Assembly (NCBI GenBank): GCA_033297075.1
Contig: MU858103.1
Location: 62,001-126,000 of the forward strand
Direction of reading: 5' to 3'
Origin: Rhypophila decipiens
Lineage: Eukaryota > Ascomycota > Sordariomycetes > Sordariales > Naviculisporaceae
DNA: 64,000 nucleotides
A model generated the notes under the pieces. That model was given only the letters and a program-made list of their open reading frames with translations. It made no database searches and had not been told where the DNA came from. The translations under genes and the position numbers were made by a program. Shown in pieces: positions 11,770 through 24,005 of this stretch (position 1 is the stretch's first letter; each line of letters starts with the position of its first letter).

Positions 11770-12095
11770 GTACAAGCCGCCGCCGCTAAACCCACCGTAT
11801 GCCTGGCTAAAACCACCGTCTAGCCTTCAATCTAGGCATTTATTCGAGCTAGTTAAGGCATTTATCCAAGCTAGTCAAGGTATTTATTCGAGCCTATCAA
11901 GGTATTTATTCGAGCTTATCAAGGTATTTATTCGAGCCTATCAAGGTATTTATTCGAGCTTATCAAGGTATTTATTCGAGCTTATCAAGGTAATTATTCG
12001 AGCTTATTAAGGCATTTATTCGAATTAGGTATTGACCTTACGATACTAGATTGAAGGCCAAGACGGTAGTTTTAGCGGCGGTGTTATGTACAAGC
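11770..12095. mobile_element. Candidate non-autonomous MITE-like element with minisatellite core
   Basis: The inverted arms 11807-11835 and 12046-12075 match with few differences (tagattgaaggc...gacggt.gttttag). A further outer cgccgctaaa/ttagcggcgg pairing extends the inversion to about 11777 and 12082. The arms enclose a tandem 22-bp repeat. The heptamer gtacaag occurs directly at 11770-11776 and again at 12089-12095, just outside the arms, and could be a target-site duplication. There is no coding capacity, so it could only move with a transposase in trans. The mobile nature is inference; the inverted structure is seen. Confidence 0.5.
11836..12029. repeat. 22-bp tandem repeat (minisatellite), 8 full copies plus a partial
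   Basis: Units of 22 bp begin at 11836 and run to 12011 in eight full copies, with a degenerate partial copy to about 12029. The consensus is g(t/c)atttattcgagc(c/t)tatcaag. Outer copies diverge (tccaagctag, attattcgagc) while central copies are nearly identical, as expected for a slipping tandem array. There are no spacers, so it is not a CRISPR-type array. Confidence 0.9.
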
Positions 12096-12329
12096 TCAGC
12101 TGCTTGACTCCACATCCAACTGGAGCCCAGCCCGCCGGACGCTACCCCTCAGGGCCCTCCCTGCTTCAGCTGGCGCCTTGCCCGCGAGGCCCCACCTCAG
12201 CTGGCCTGCATAGCGCTACTGCCCAGTGGTACGGTACGCTCCAAATCTCCAACTGCATCCCAAACCGTGATCTTGAAATATTCCAACAGAACAAATCGAC
12301 AAGGAAAAGAAAAAAGAGGCATACACAAC

Positions 12330-14073
12330 ATGTCAATCCCAGGCATCCCGGGCCTAGGGCAGATTAACGCCCAGGTAATTACTTACTTGGCTTCCAATTC
12401 CCCTCTAATCGGCACAGCAAAATTCTAACCATCTCGCAGCCCACGCCATCAACAACATCCACAACACGAACCATAACCCTCGACCCAGGAAGCGAATGGC
12501 GCTTCGTAACAGCAAAAGCCACCTCCAGCTCGTCAACCAACTTCCTGACCAACCCTTCCTCCACATCGTCGTCCTCTTCCGGCGTCAAAGTCAAGTTATT
12601 AAGCGGAAGCGCCGAGCGCGACGGCACGTCGTTGGCTCTGAACAAGGTGTACACATTCTCGCGGACAAAATCCAAGATCTTCACCTGGGAAGGATGTTCG
12701 CTTGAAGTCACGGGGTCATGCGTAAACGAGAGCGTGTACCGCCCTGCGACGATGGAGGATAGTTGCATGGTTGGCTGGGTTAATCTTCATATGCTTATTC
12801 TGCAAGAGCAACGGGAGCGGGTTTCTCAGAGCTTGAAAAACCACCACCACCACCACCATGGGCATCATAAGAGGAGTGATGGTGCTGGTGCTGGGGGGAG
12901 TGGACCGCCTGGGCCGAGGGTGATGATTTGCGGGGCGCCAAACACCGGCAAGACAACAATGGCGAGGACATTAGCGGGGTATGCGACTCGTCAAGGGGGG
13001 CAGCCGTTGGTCGCGAGTCTAGATCCAAGAGAGGGGTTGTTGTCCCTCCCCGGGACGATCAGCGCGGCGGTGTTTGGCACGCTGATGGATATCGAGGATC
13101 CTAGGGGCGGGTTTGGGGTGAGGAACACGCCGAGTTCGGGGCCGAGCATGGTGCCTGTGAAGTTGCCGGTTGTGTATTATTTTGGGAGGGAAAAGGTGGT
13201 GGATGATGTGCCGCTTTGGAAGGACTTGACGAGGAAGTTGGCGAGTTCTGTTAGGGCCAAGTTGAAAGAGGTGGATGAGGTTCGGGCTTCGGGGGTTATC
13301 TTGGATATGCCTGGCTGGGAGGGGAGACCTGATGCTGTCGGGTTGGAGGTTATGGAGTGTGCTGTTAGGGAGTTTGCTAGTATGTTCTGTTGCCTTCCCC
13401 CTTTTTTCGGCTGGAGGAAATGGACAGCTGACTTGAGTGTGTGGTGTAGTCAATACGATTGTCGTTCTCGACAACTGGGAACTGGAGCAGGAGCTGCACA
13501 ACAAGTTCTTGCAGGAAAAGACGCCGTTTGGAGAGGCCATCAGCGTATTGAGACTGGACAAGTCCAACGGAGCCGTCCCGAGGGATCCGGCATGGTCCAA
13601 GACGGAGATGGAGGCAGCTATAAAGGAGTACTTCTTTGGAGACGCCAAGCAGACGTTGAGTCCCATGACGTTATCAGTCAGCTACGACGAGCTGGGCATC
13701 TTTAGGGCGCTGGATGGTATGTTGACTTTCCTTTTTCATCTATATAGCACTCTGGGTGAGCTGAATTGCTGACGATGGCATGATATGTGTAGAATCCGAG
13801 TCATACGATCCCGAGGATTCATCACAGCAGGTCCTCGAGCCAGCCGAGATCTCGTCGGAGCTGCGGTACTGGACGCTGGCCATCATAGATGCCTCGGTAA
13901 ACGACCCGCCCGAGACGATTCGGCTGGCGCCGGTTTTGGGGTTTATTGCCATTGCCGATGTAGACGAGGACCGGAGAAGACTCAAATTTCTCTCGCCCGT
14001 CATGGAGCAGCTGGGCAATCGGCCGCTGATCTGGGGCAAGTGGCCGGAGCCGTATCTCAACTTGCTCGGGTAA
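12330..14073 (+). CDS. clp1: Clp1: RNA 5'-hydroxyl kinase family mRNA 3'-end cleavage factor
   Basis: Four exons: 12330-12374, 12440-13379, 13450-13716 and 13793-14073, giving 510 residues. The N-terminal MSIPGIPGLGQ exon joins to RTITLDPGSEWRF, the Clp1 N-terminal beta domain. A His run (150-155) is followed by the P-loop GAPNTGKTT (180-188), the central kinase-like domain including VILDMPGW, and a C-terminal domain ending in LIWGKWPEPYLNLLG. Clp1 proteins act in the CF IA cleavage/polyadenylation factor with Pcf11 and, in animals, in tRNA splicing as RNA kinase; the fungal proteins mostly bind ATP structurally. The His run is an unusual local insertion before the P-loop. The start is fixed by the conserved short first exon. 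Confidence 0.93.
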
Positions 14074-14280
14074 TTTGCCATTCTTTGTTTGTTTGGGGAG
14101 ATTGCTTGGGCTGAGGGGACATCATCGACCTATAAGGACAGCAGTCTGCATCGTGGTTCTTTTGCTGCCTCTGGGGGGAGAATTCGTATTGTTTGCTCAT
14201 GCACTGGTTTCATTCATTTCTTTCTATGGACTTTACTCTCGGGAAGTAGCATTCTGTCTTGAGCGTTAGCATTTTGTATT
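14074..14280. other. Probable clp1 3' UTR
   Basis: About 200 bp of ordinary composition between the clp1 stop codon and the AT-rich tract. T-rich stretches are compatible with a 3' UTR. Confidence 0.35.
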
Positions 14281-14680
14281 GGCATTTACAGCGTAGGTTT
14301 ACATAAAGAAAGGCGCCTAATATTCAGGCACTAGTACTCTCATATATAGGCACTAGTCTAATACTCTAAATTTAATTTCTTAAGGCATTTATTCTGTTAG
14401 AATATATAGGTATAACGTTATTTATAATAGTATATATAATAGTAGTTATATAGTAGTATAGTTGGTAATAGTTAATTGATTATATTCTATAGAGAGTAAA
14501 GGGCTAAGAAGTAAAGGAGTAGCTAAATAATAAAAGTAAGGTATATAGGCTACTATATAGTCTATATATAACGTGATAGTAAATACTACTTTATTTATTC
14601 TAGACTATACTATTATAAGTAGTATTATATATTTACTAATACTAGGAGTCTTTTCTTTATAAGAGCTATTCTAGCTAGTT
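14281..14680. repeat. AT-rich, TpA-rich tract; probable RIP-mutated repeat relic
   Basis: The composition switches abruptly to very AT-rich with dense TATA/TAGTA words (for example 14399-14470 and 14530-14640) between ordinary GC flanks. No open frame survives. The words aggcactagt and taaggcatttattct (14380-14394) echo the 22-bp repeat units at 11.84-12.03 kb, suggesting a decayed copy of a related element. Repeat-induced point mutation is known in this fungal class and leaves such TpA excess; calling it RIP here is inference. Confidence 0.55.
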
Positions 14681-17600
14681 GTAACAACAGCGACATACCA
14701 CACCACTGAGCCACAAACCCATAAAAGGGCACGATTCTAGAACAGAAGAATCCGCTCTAGGATTGGTATGTATAGTGTATGTAACAGCCGTAATAGTACG
14801 ATCGTGACAGTGCCTATATATGAGAGGACTAGTACCTGTATATTAGGGGCATAAAGAAAAGGGGGCCCGTTGCTTTTTCGAGCATGTTTCGGCATCGGGT
14901 GGCTATTAATTGCTTAGTTGAAATAATGCTGCTGCCAGAAATACAGACACCCTCCCTTTTCCTTTCTGCGGTTTGTTTTATGCTTATCTTTTGACTTCGT
15001 CGTCACTACGTCCATCATACGGGGCCTACGATAATACGAGTGCACGATACGTATCTGGAAACATCCGTTTCCCATCTGTCACGAGGCGTTTTAGGCTTAC
15101 AGCTGCTGGAGACGTAGCGGACAGATATTGAGCCGCACCGCTGGGAGAGACAGACACGGCCTTGGACTTTGACATGTACCTCACGGATCTCTGTCGGTAG
15201 AGCGAGGTTACTCACTCTTTTATCGCCCGAAGTGAAACAATTTGCTCAAGTGACACCTTTCTTTCCATCTTTCGGGATAATGTTCATATATGCTTATGCA
15301 CATCTTGTGATCTTGATCGACCTTGCAAGGCATATGATCTTGATCATCCGTGGAGTCGATATGGGGTCAACTGTCAGTTATGAACATCATTGCCAGGAAG
15401 AATTTTGTAATCTCCAGCTCTGGTTCAATGAGCAGAATATCCGTACCGGGAACCCATCCGTGAATTTACAACAAATGTCGATGCTGCATATAGGGTATGG
15501 AGACATTGGATTCAGTCCACTTGAGGCTCCGGAACCAGCGGATATTACAAAAACCTTTACCAGGTACGGGTGTGAAGTGTTGATAGTAAAAGGCCGATCT
15601 GGCCCGATTTAATATGTCCATCACAATGGGATGGTAGTGGACAATGGTACCGACGAACAGGGTGCGTTACACCGGATTCTCGAGCCGTGATTACGAGAAG
15701 TGAGACTGACACTCGGAGACTTGCAACATGAAATGTGAGATCTATCCGTAGTGTACTTGTAAACTCATTTGGACCCTTAAGTCTTGGATCAAACCCTTTA
15801 GAATACCTACTCACTGAACGGATTGCAGGCAAGGATACGGACTCACGATCACCGTCCGGGGCAGTCGGGACGGTGGACATGCCCAGACGGGCCCACTCCA
15901 CCAAAATAAAAATGATCGACGGGATCCCCTGCCGATTTGGAGGTGTCAAGAGGGGGTGATGGGCACTTGGTGGTCTGTGCTGAAGATCTGCCCAGCCGGG
16001 CCCCAAACGCCAGGGCCCAGGAGGAGGAGGATAGTGTGTGTGTGGCACGAGCTTAACCACATCGTCGGGGGGGATGTGCTGTCCTCGGTCTCTGAAGGTA
16101 AAAGAGGCCATGTTTTCTTGATCATGAAATAGCTCTTTCCCGTGGGCGTGAGCAAGAAAAGGGAGAGTGAGAGCAATAAGCAACCAAGTCCGCAGACAAA
16201 AACGTGTTCCAAGCAGACCGGAGATGCACGCCTCTCTAATAGTAGACGTGATATGTGACTGATCATTTTGGATACCATCAGAGAGTTGGTCAGCCCAATG
16301 ATACAAGCATAAATTGTTCAAGTGGCTCGATAACTTGTTTCTTGGGAGTGTTGTCCTCATAAAAAGATAGAAAAAAGGGCTTGCGGCACTTCCGTCACTG
16401 TCACTGCAGTCACTTTCAGCTTTGGGAGACGATGGACCAATCGGCTTAGACTCTGAGCCGCCTAGGTTGGTCTGAGACTAGAGGCTTTATGCACGATAGG
16501 GCCCAGATGTTCAAGTGTTGGCATTTTTGCTTTTTTGCTCTTTTTTCCCGTGCTGTTCTTTGATGGTGTTTTCTGCCATGTGCGAGAGTTGTTGTTGTTG
16601 TTCGTTTTAAATCTCAATAGAACCGGAAATGCGTCCGTGGGATGGCCATCTGTTATGGGAATTGTTGCTGGCCGAAAGTGATGGGAATCTCGAGATCCCA
16701 TGTGGGGCGGTACTTTGCACTCGAGAGGCTGACTAGCACCCACATCCACAGCATCTGATCGCCATCTCACAATCTCGCCAGTATTGTTTGGTTCGTGTAA
16801 AAGTGAGCAAGATTAAGTCGCTGCAAACGGGGGATTCCGAGGTTCTGGCCGTCATTTTCCTGGAGATGAGAGATCGCTGGGATCGCGGGCTCAACTTCCG
16901 CTCCGAGAGAAATGGTTACAGAAGGTGATTTGGTATTTTCAGCGGCGCTTGGAAATAATTCCCCCGTTCACTTGACGTTGCAACAAGGGCCGATTGAGAA
17001 GCTTCAATCACACACCCTGGTGAAATTCAACGGCTTTTTTATGGCCCGTCGCTTCGCTTCGGTTTCGGTTCAAGACGGACCCTTGTTTCTTGAAGGGACA
17101 ATTTTTGCACCGCGCTGTTTCCGCTGGTGTTTGTGTCCCCATTGGTATCCGTATGGCACAACCTTTACGGCAGCTCGGGACTACGCGGCGGGAAGGATTT
17201 CAGTTCAAGAGTTTTGGTCGGACCGTTCATTGTTCAGCGGGATAACGGATGTTGATACAGTTTACTTCCTCTTCAGGTTTAGCGTCAACATCCTCTTTCC
17301 CTCTTTTTCGCTTCACACCTTCAATTCTAGCATTCTGGTAATATTGTTCTCCTTTGGGGTTTGGGGAAATTGGAGTTTTCTTTAATTGGTGATCACATAT
17401 CAATGGGATTTCGGCCTCGCATGCCTTGTCATCAATGAGTTCTCAAGGAACAAAGAGGGAAAAAAGTGTGATAGTTCATATCAAATCGCGAGACCCGTTT
17501 GTCGTGATGAGCTGATTTCTTGGTTTGAGCCATGGACCCCATGATCGCTTGGCCGGCATGAGAAAATGCTGGAAACGACCAATGATATCGACACCTTGAA

Positions 17601-20137
17601 GCCGCCGGGATCGTGAAGTATCGATCCCTTCAGATGCTGCCCGACCTCGCTCGACAAGCAAGACGGCTACCTGCTGTTGGAGGCTGCATATTTCAGGCTT
17701 TCTCTGTTACGGATATGCTGTGTTGCTGCTGCTCGCTCGAGCGGACATTACTGTTAGATGCACAAGATCGGGTGCCCCGCGATTAGTGTGCTGCGAGTGA
17801 TTCAGTCAGGCGGGAGGGGATCTCTATCGACCCATCCAAGACATTGAGATTGGCGGCCTTGGTCCATCGATATCACTTGTTCAAGATGGATCACACTCCG
17901 CCCCGTGCTGATGGCCACGTCAAACGATATCCGGTGAGGAGTTGGTCATCATGTCCCCCATTCTCGTTGCTGTCCGTTGGTATTGGCAGGGTGAGATCTC
18001 TCGCTTGCAGCCGAGGGATCGGTAGTTCGAATCCAACTCGACAATGAAGCGGTGAGCGTGAGCGTGAACGTGAGCGTGAGCGTTGGCCAGCGTCGGGGGT
18101 GGTAACGGTAGGATCGTGAGGCATCACGGCCTTGTTGTCAAAGGCTCACAGGGCCCCAGCCCTCCTTGCCTGTGCGGCTAGTGGCCCGGTGCACTGAACC
18201 CTGGTGACGGTTGCCCGCTGGCCGGTGGGCTGGGGATGTGCACAGGCAACCGCAACGCTAAACTTGTAGCCAGGAGCCCGTGCAAACGGGAGTTGAGTCC
18301 CCTGATCCTGCTGGATCCATCTTTGTGCAGCCCCCATATGGGCTGGGCTGCCTGACGTTCTTTTGGGGCTTAGCCTTTCCGGGACATGACATCTGCTCAA
18401 TTCCGACCCCGCCCCCTCCCATTCTCTGTCAATTCACCTCACAATTCGACCTCGATGATGACCATCCATGTCGGGTTCTTTTCTGGCCATTTCCAACAAG
18501 AAGCGGTTTGTTGGCGTCTTTTTCTCGACCAGTGAATGCCAACCACATTTTTTATTTTTTCCATTGTTCCGGTTTTTGCTTTTGGCTCCTCCCGCCCTCG
18601 CACTCCACCCAAGGCCACCATCCCCGCGCCTCGACACCGACTCTTTCTTTAGTTCCTTTCTCCTTTAGTGTGGTCTCCTTTTATGTGGGAGCCAGACTCT
18701 CGGCGTACCTATCTCGGGGCTCAAACCGGGATTTTCTTTCTCTTTGCTGTGCTCCGCTCACTGTGTCTCGGTCGCACGGTAGCCTTCACAACGCCAAAGT
18801 GAGCACGAGGAGAGGGGGGAGTGCACATCTCCATTCCGGCATTCATCAAGCCTTGGTAGCGTTGGAGCACTGCTGAGAGTAGTCGGGTAACACTAACCCT
18901 TATTCCACGACTGACCATGTTGATCACCTCATCTACCATGGTCGTTCTGCGCTGGCACAACGACAACAGCAGCAGCGATTGCTGTGTAGTTAATCCGGGA
19001 ATGTCTGCATAGTATGCTTGCAATGTGACTAGCTCTGCTCAATCAATGAGGGATCTGTGATTTGTCTCTCCTTTTCTGCTTTCTTTTTCCGCGTTTACCA
19101 GGTTGTACCGTGTTTGCTGAGATGGACCTCCTTTCTCCCTTTGCTTCAGTGTTGTTGTTTTGGCCCTTATCATCCAACAAGCCGTCACTGTTTGCTCCTT
19201 TATCCGCATCGTCTTTGTCATTCTCTCTATTCACGTTTCATTAATCTTTAACTACAAATAAAAGCCGATTTGTATCAGGAGCTCTTTATTCAACCCCCTC
19301 GAGCCGTATCCGTATACATAACGTGCCGGGTCTTGGTCGGAGGTGGCCGACCTCATACCAAGCGACCAACACCAAGCCCACCGCTGCACCTTGAAAGCCC
19401 GAAAAAAGAGTATCCCTTTCCTTGGATACCGGACGCCAGGCTGACAGTGCTGTGCATGCTTGTGCGTCATTGTCAAAGTCCCCGTCCCGGTCTTTGCCTT
19501 TTTTATTTCCTTTTTCTCTGTTCCCGCCCAGTAACCTGAGTGGTTCCTGCCCAGTCTTTGTTGGCGGGCGCTGCCTTTTTTCTCGTCATTCGTCACCACG
19601 TTCCAAGTCTCCACAGCACGAGATAGTACCAAGTTACCAACAGCGGTACTGGTATCCGTACCTACCGGTAACCGGTGCCTCCTTCAAAGAGTGTCAGTGG
19701 TCAGGCACTCGACAACCAACCAATTCCTCCCAGTCTGCCTATCGCCAAGATATTGGACCACTTGAACTGGACCTGACCTGATCTGATCACCTCGACCTGT
19801 TCACATCTTTTGTTGCTCTTTTCCTCCTTCTTCTTCTCTTCCAGGAACCTGTCACGATACCTTCAACACCGAACCCGAGTCTCGTTATTTCCCTACGGCA
19901 CCATTCTTGGACCAAACAACAGCAACAACTATTCCGCTTGGAATTTACTCGACGTCATTGGTCTTGGATGCCACTCACACTGGTCACGACACGACTCACA
20001 ACCGGCCATGATGCCTCGTAGTATTGGCATTCCTCCTCCCTTATGATACCGGCCTCGGCCCAAGGTCTTGTCAGTCCTACAGAGCTGGAGCTCGTCCTCT
20101 TTCATCGGGTCTCATCCGAGCCCAACGACGATCCCGG
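14681..20137. other. Long gene-poor region and 5' leader of the GPCR gene
   Basis: About 5.5 kb. Open frames exist (15557-16360 minus, 267 codons; 16912-17385 plus, 157 codons; 18280-18876 plus) but show no family pattern. Most of 18.4-20.1 kb is C/T-rich with many short pyrimidine runs, consistent with a long promoter and 5' leader for the GPCR gene. A small hexamer array lies at 18052-18081. Confidence 0.4.
18052..18081. repeat. Hexamer microsatellite (gtgagc)n
   Basis: Five tandem copies of gtgagc with one gtgaac variant. It sits next to a T-loop-like ttcgaatcc segment, which does not fold into a complete tRNA. Confidence 0.8.
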
Positions 20138-22463
20138 ATGGTTCTACTCGGTGCCCTCCTCGAGAGGGCCATCGGCTTCCAACATGATGTGACGACTCGA
20201 GAGGCTGCCGCCCAACCTCAGCAGCCAAAACACGTCGTCGACCTCCTCACAATATTGTCGCTCGCTGTCTCATCTATCAGCATCATTGCGACGCTTACTA
20301 CTCTCTACTGGTTTCTCAAGATGAGACGAAGCTTCCGCCATGAGTAAGACTCGGCTCCGACTTGTTCACAAGGCCATTTCTGCTTGATTTGAACTAACGT
20401 AAAGTTGCAGGCTAATCATGTTGTTAATCCAAAGCGACTTTGTCAAATCTGTCGCCTTTTTCGTCTTCCCCATTGTGACGTTGATACGAGGCCCTGTGGA
20501 GTCGAGTTCGCCCTTCTGCCAGCTCAGCGGGTTTGCCCTTGCCGTCGGCATCGAGTCGGCCGACATTGCTGTTTTATTGATCGCCGTGCATTCCGTCATG
20601 TACATCTTTCGGCCCAGATCGGGACTCTACCCCTACCGGCGAACCGCTTACATGATCTACTACCTTTTCCCGTTGGCGATGGGGTGCTTGGCGTTTGTGG
20701 ATGGCTCGGGATATAGGAATGTCGGACACTACTGCTACCTCCGGACCGACAACGGTTGGGCCCGCATGGCGCTCAGCTGGGTACCTCGCTACATCATTGG
20801 AATCAGCATCGTTTTCATATATGCCTTTGTCTACCTTTACGTACGCAAGAGGATGGGCGATTACGGCCGGAGGAGCTCGACGACCATGCCGTACCCGCCG
20901 TCCCCAGGTTACCGAGATAGCGAAGTCCCCCCGACACCCCCGATCGCCTATCATGGCTTGTTGTCCTCGGCTCCAAACTCACGACGCGGGTCAGCTGCAG
21001 ACTCGATTGTGAAGGGACAAAATCGAGGCTCGCTGTCCTCCGTCAGCACTCTCCGGTTGGAGCACGCGCCTAACTCGGGGACCGGAGGGGAGCAAGGAAC
21101 AAAATCAACATCACGTCCGTCACGCGCCGTTCACTGGAACAACAACTGGTCGGGTTTCAGTTTCGACAAACAACCCGGGACATCGTCGGCGGCGCTCTTT
21201 GAGGATGACGAGCAAGATCCGCTCGCCCCAGGTCGGCCATCCATTTCCAGCCCATTACCGGTTCACTCTCCTGCAAACTTGCACCATCGTCAGTCAATAT
21301 CCCAGGATCCGTCAGATACTCTGCCCGCCGCAAGGTACCCTGCTGGCCGACGCGGAAGCCTAAGTACACCTGCAGTGGGCGACAGGTCCTTCATGTCCGA
21401 CAAGAGGGCACGACACGTCTCATTTCCTACGCTTATTCCTCTTGAGGACCGGAGAGGTTCGACCTCGTCAGCGACGAACCTGGAACACAGGTTATCTCTC
21501 CCTTCGACAGAACACACAGAAAGCACCACGGCAAGCTCAACGACGGCCACCTCGTCTACGCTAACCGCAAAGAATGACGTCCAGCCCACCATAGCCCTTC
21601 CCTCGCCGCCCTTGCTCCCTCCACATAGGCAAGCATCCCCGGACCTCGTCGCGACCGATACGTTTGGCGGCGACGACTACGCAGGTGTTACCAAAAACCG
21701 CGAAAAGATACGCCGCCAGCTGCGGTCCTTGATAGTGTACCCGCTCGCCTACATGTTCATCTGGGTGTTCCCCTTTGTGTCTCACGTCATGGGTTATGAC
21801 GACACTTTGAATCCGGCTGACCCGAAATGGCTGCTGGTGGTCAGCTTCATCAGTCTGTGCATCCAGGGGACTGTCGACAGCCTCTTGTTTGCGATCCGAG
21901 AGCAGCCGTGGCGGTATGCCAGGGGCAAGTTCTGGACAGCGGTGGGTAACAGGCTCGGGAGCTACGTGAATTTCTGGGCGCGAGATGCAGGTTGGGGCTG
22001 GAGATGGAGAGGAGATGGCGTGAGGGGCGGTGCTGCAGGACGGACGAGGGAAGAGATGTTGGTAGATGGACGATTGGCCAGAGAACGGAGACAGGAAGAG
22101 ATTATGTTTGAGCGGGCCAGAGCCGGGAGGATTGCTGGTTCGGGAGGCATGGGTGGAGGGTATTTCTCGGGAGCTTGGAATGCGAATGTGATGAAGGGGT
22201 GGACTCGAGTCCCTCGCGGGAGAGGAAGCGTGGACGTAATTGGGATGCCCGCGGCGGTGAAGACCAGGCGGGAGTGGTGGGACGTTGACCCGCTAGATGG
22301 CGCCATGTCGGACGAGGATGAGGACATGAGAATCCGACGTGGTGATGACGATGTTGAGGGTTTTGCTGCGCTTGGATATCGAGATTGCGATGGAAATACC
22401 TCTCCTTCCTCTGGAACCCAGTCCGAGGGTGAAGGACGTCGAGTAAGTCAACCGGCGGGCTGA
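20138..22463 (+). CDS. Git3-type G protein-coupled receptor (glucose/carbon sensing, GPR-4-like)
   Basis: Exons 20138-20343 and 20411-22463, giving 752 residues; the intron GTAAGA...TTGCAG falls within the codon for Glu69. Seven hydrophobic spans are visible: about 34-60, then LIMLLIQSDFVKSVAFFVFPIV, the SADIAVLLIAVHSVMYIF region, YMIYYLFPLAMGCLAF, WVPRYIIGISIVFIYAFVYLY, and after a very long third intracellular loop of roughly 280 Ser/Pro-rich residues, LIVYPLAYMFIWVFPFVSHVMGY and LLVVSFISLCIQGTVDSLLFAIREQPWR. The N- and C-terminal halves match Git3 N- and C-domains. Git3/GPR-4 receptors sense glucose or poor carbon and signal through a Galpha to adenylate cyclase and PKA. The first in-frame ATG was chosen; the frame is open upstream from non-ATG codons. 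Confidence 0.88.
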
Positions 22464-23105
22464 ATGAGATTGGCTGTGTTTCTTTTTGTTCTTTTTTTCC
22501 GGTTCGCTTCCTTCCGGTTCTGGTTTCGCAACATACCCATTTGGTTCCGGGACCTTTTCTTGTCTTTTTCGTTTGGCGACGGCGTTTTGCAGGCAGGCGG
22601 ATTAGCATCATTATTATGGTCGGTTTACATTATACCCCTACGTTTTCTATGTTTTCTTTTCATCATTTTGCATATATCGGGGTTCTACAAGGGGCTACCT
22701 AGATGGACTCATGGCTTCAAGCTTTCTTTTTGGATGGGCAAATTGGTTCCAAGACCAGGAGGCTTCCTTGTTTACCGAGGAACACGGTTCAGGTTCGAAC
22801 AAAATGCATAGAAGCGGGTGACCTGGGACCATCGTATGGTGTTTTTGGACAGGTTGATTGGCCATTGGCCTGGTTCACTCGCATTTGGGTATTTCTATCA
22901 CCTAGTATTTAGGAATACATGAGTGCCTAACTTTTTGAAGATATAATGGACACGAATAAATGTAACTGGGTCTATCGGTCGAAACTATGCTCGCTTGCCA
23001 CACCTATATATATATGTCCAAATGTATGCATCCAAAGTGGTCATGAGCTCTCAGTCCAAAGAGTGTTGTTATGCCAAGAACAAAAAGAGATAAAAGGGCT
23101 GACGG
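22464..23105. other. 3' flanks of the GPCR and amidotransferase genes
   Basis: About 640 bp between convergent stop codons. T-rich beginning is compatible with the GPCR 3' UTR. No gene seen. Confidence 0.5.
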
Positions 23106-24005
23106 TTATACCTCGCCTCTAAGGAATTTAACAAACACTCTGGCAACTAATAACCCGTCATCTTGCTGATTTCGCTCCATGCCGGATTGGAAGAGTTCAG
23201 GAGTGAACAAGCCCATTTCCTTGCGAGATTCAAGGAGTTCGTGCATGATTGTGGGTGTGAATTCGGGATGGCCTTGGACGGTTATGGCTTTTTCGGGGAT
23301 GAGGAAGCCTTGGTTTGGGCAGATGCTGGTTTCTGCCAGGGGGAGGGCGGTCGCTGGGAGGGAGAAGACTTGGTCGCGGTGCATTTGTTGGAGTTTCTGG
23401 ATTTTAAAGGTTAGTGGAACTGGCACAGTGAGAGGAAGTGACCGGTGGCCGTTACACGACATTCGGCCGACGGTCTGACAACAGCAACGGATCCATGTAT
23501 GACAAGAAACGGTGACTTATAAAAGGGCTTGACCCACCAAAGTATCCTTCCCAAACAACTCCTTTCCTTTCTCACAGAGCCGCATCTCTGTGACGCTAAT
23601 CTCCCACCCATTATCACTCCGGTCGACGTGCACACCCAGCGCGCGCCCGACAATCTGGTGACCGAAACAGACGCCAATGACTTTGACCTTGCGGTCTTGC
23701 TCGAGGGCTTTGCGGGTATACTCGACCAGCGTGAGGATCCAGGGGTCGTTGTCAAAGGCGTTGTGTTTGGAGCCGGTGATGAGGATCGCGTCCACCTCGT
23801 CTAGTGATGGGTAGGATGATATGTCGCTGAAGACGACTGTGTGTCGGGAAAGGGACAAGATGGAGGACAAACGAGTTGGACTGTCGGCAAAGGCGCGCTC
23901 AAACATTGATTTAAAGACGCCGTAGTAGCCTGTTGAGTTGAAGGCTTTGTCTACCTGGGGGAGGGGCGTATCGGTCTCGAGGATTGCTAGACGGATTGGA
24001 GCCAT
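23106..24005 (-). CDS. Class I glutamine amidotransferase-like protein (GMP synthase GATase type)
   Basis: Exons (minus) 24005-23538 and 23396-23106, giving 252 residues; the intron has donor GTGGGT, a cactaacc branch site and acceptor AAATCCAG, joining KDTL|KLQQMHRDQV. The triad is visible: nucleophile Cys113 in GVCFGHQIVGRALG, and His199/Glu201 in QGHPEF. The domain is free-standing, as in yeast YLR126C and related proteins, with no synthetase domain attached, so the acceptor of the released ammonia is unknown. ATG 24005 (MAPIRLAIL) is used because the codons before it start from a TTG. It is divergent from the exopolyphosphatase gene with about 580 bp between. Confidence 0.88.

Noticed and set aside
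11750..12010. 86-codon plus-strand frame with SRYLFELIK repeats
   Set aside because: Repeat length of 22 bp is not a multiple of three and the frame covers a minisatellite; not a gene.
11836..12029. CRISPR-like array
   Set aside because: Direct repeats have no spacers and the organism is a fungus.
15557..16360. 267-codon minus-strand ORF
   Set aside because: ATG start but no family pattern, a hydrophobic segment in the middle rather than at an end, and no splice or promoter support.
17938..18045. tRNA-like segment with ttcgaatcc T-loop and possible acceptor
   Set aside because: The T stem has two mismatches and no full cloverleaf could be folded with a normal anticodon stem.
18280..18876. 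198-codon plus-strand ORF in front of the GPCR gene
   Set aside because: Very Phe/Pro/Ser-rich because it lies in C/T-rich leader DNA.
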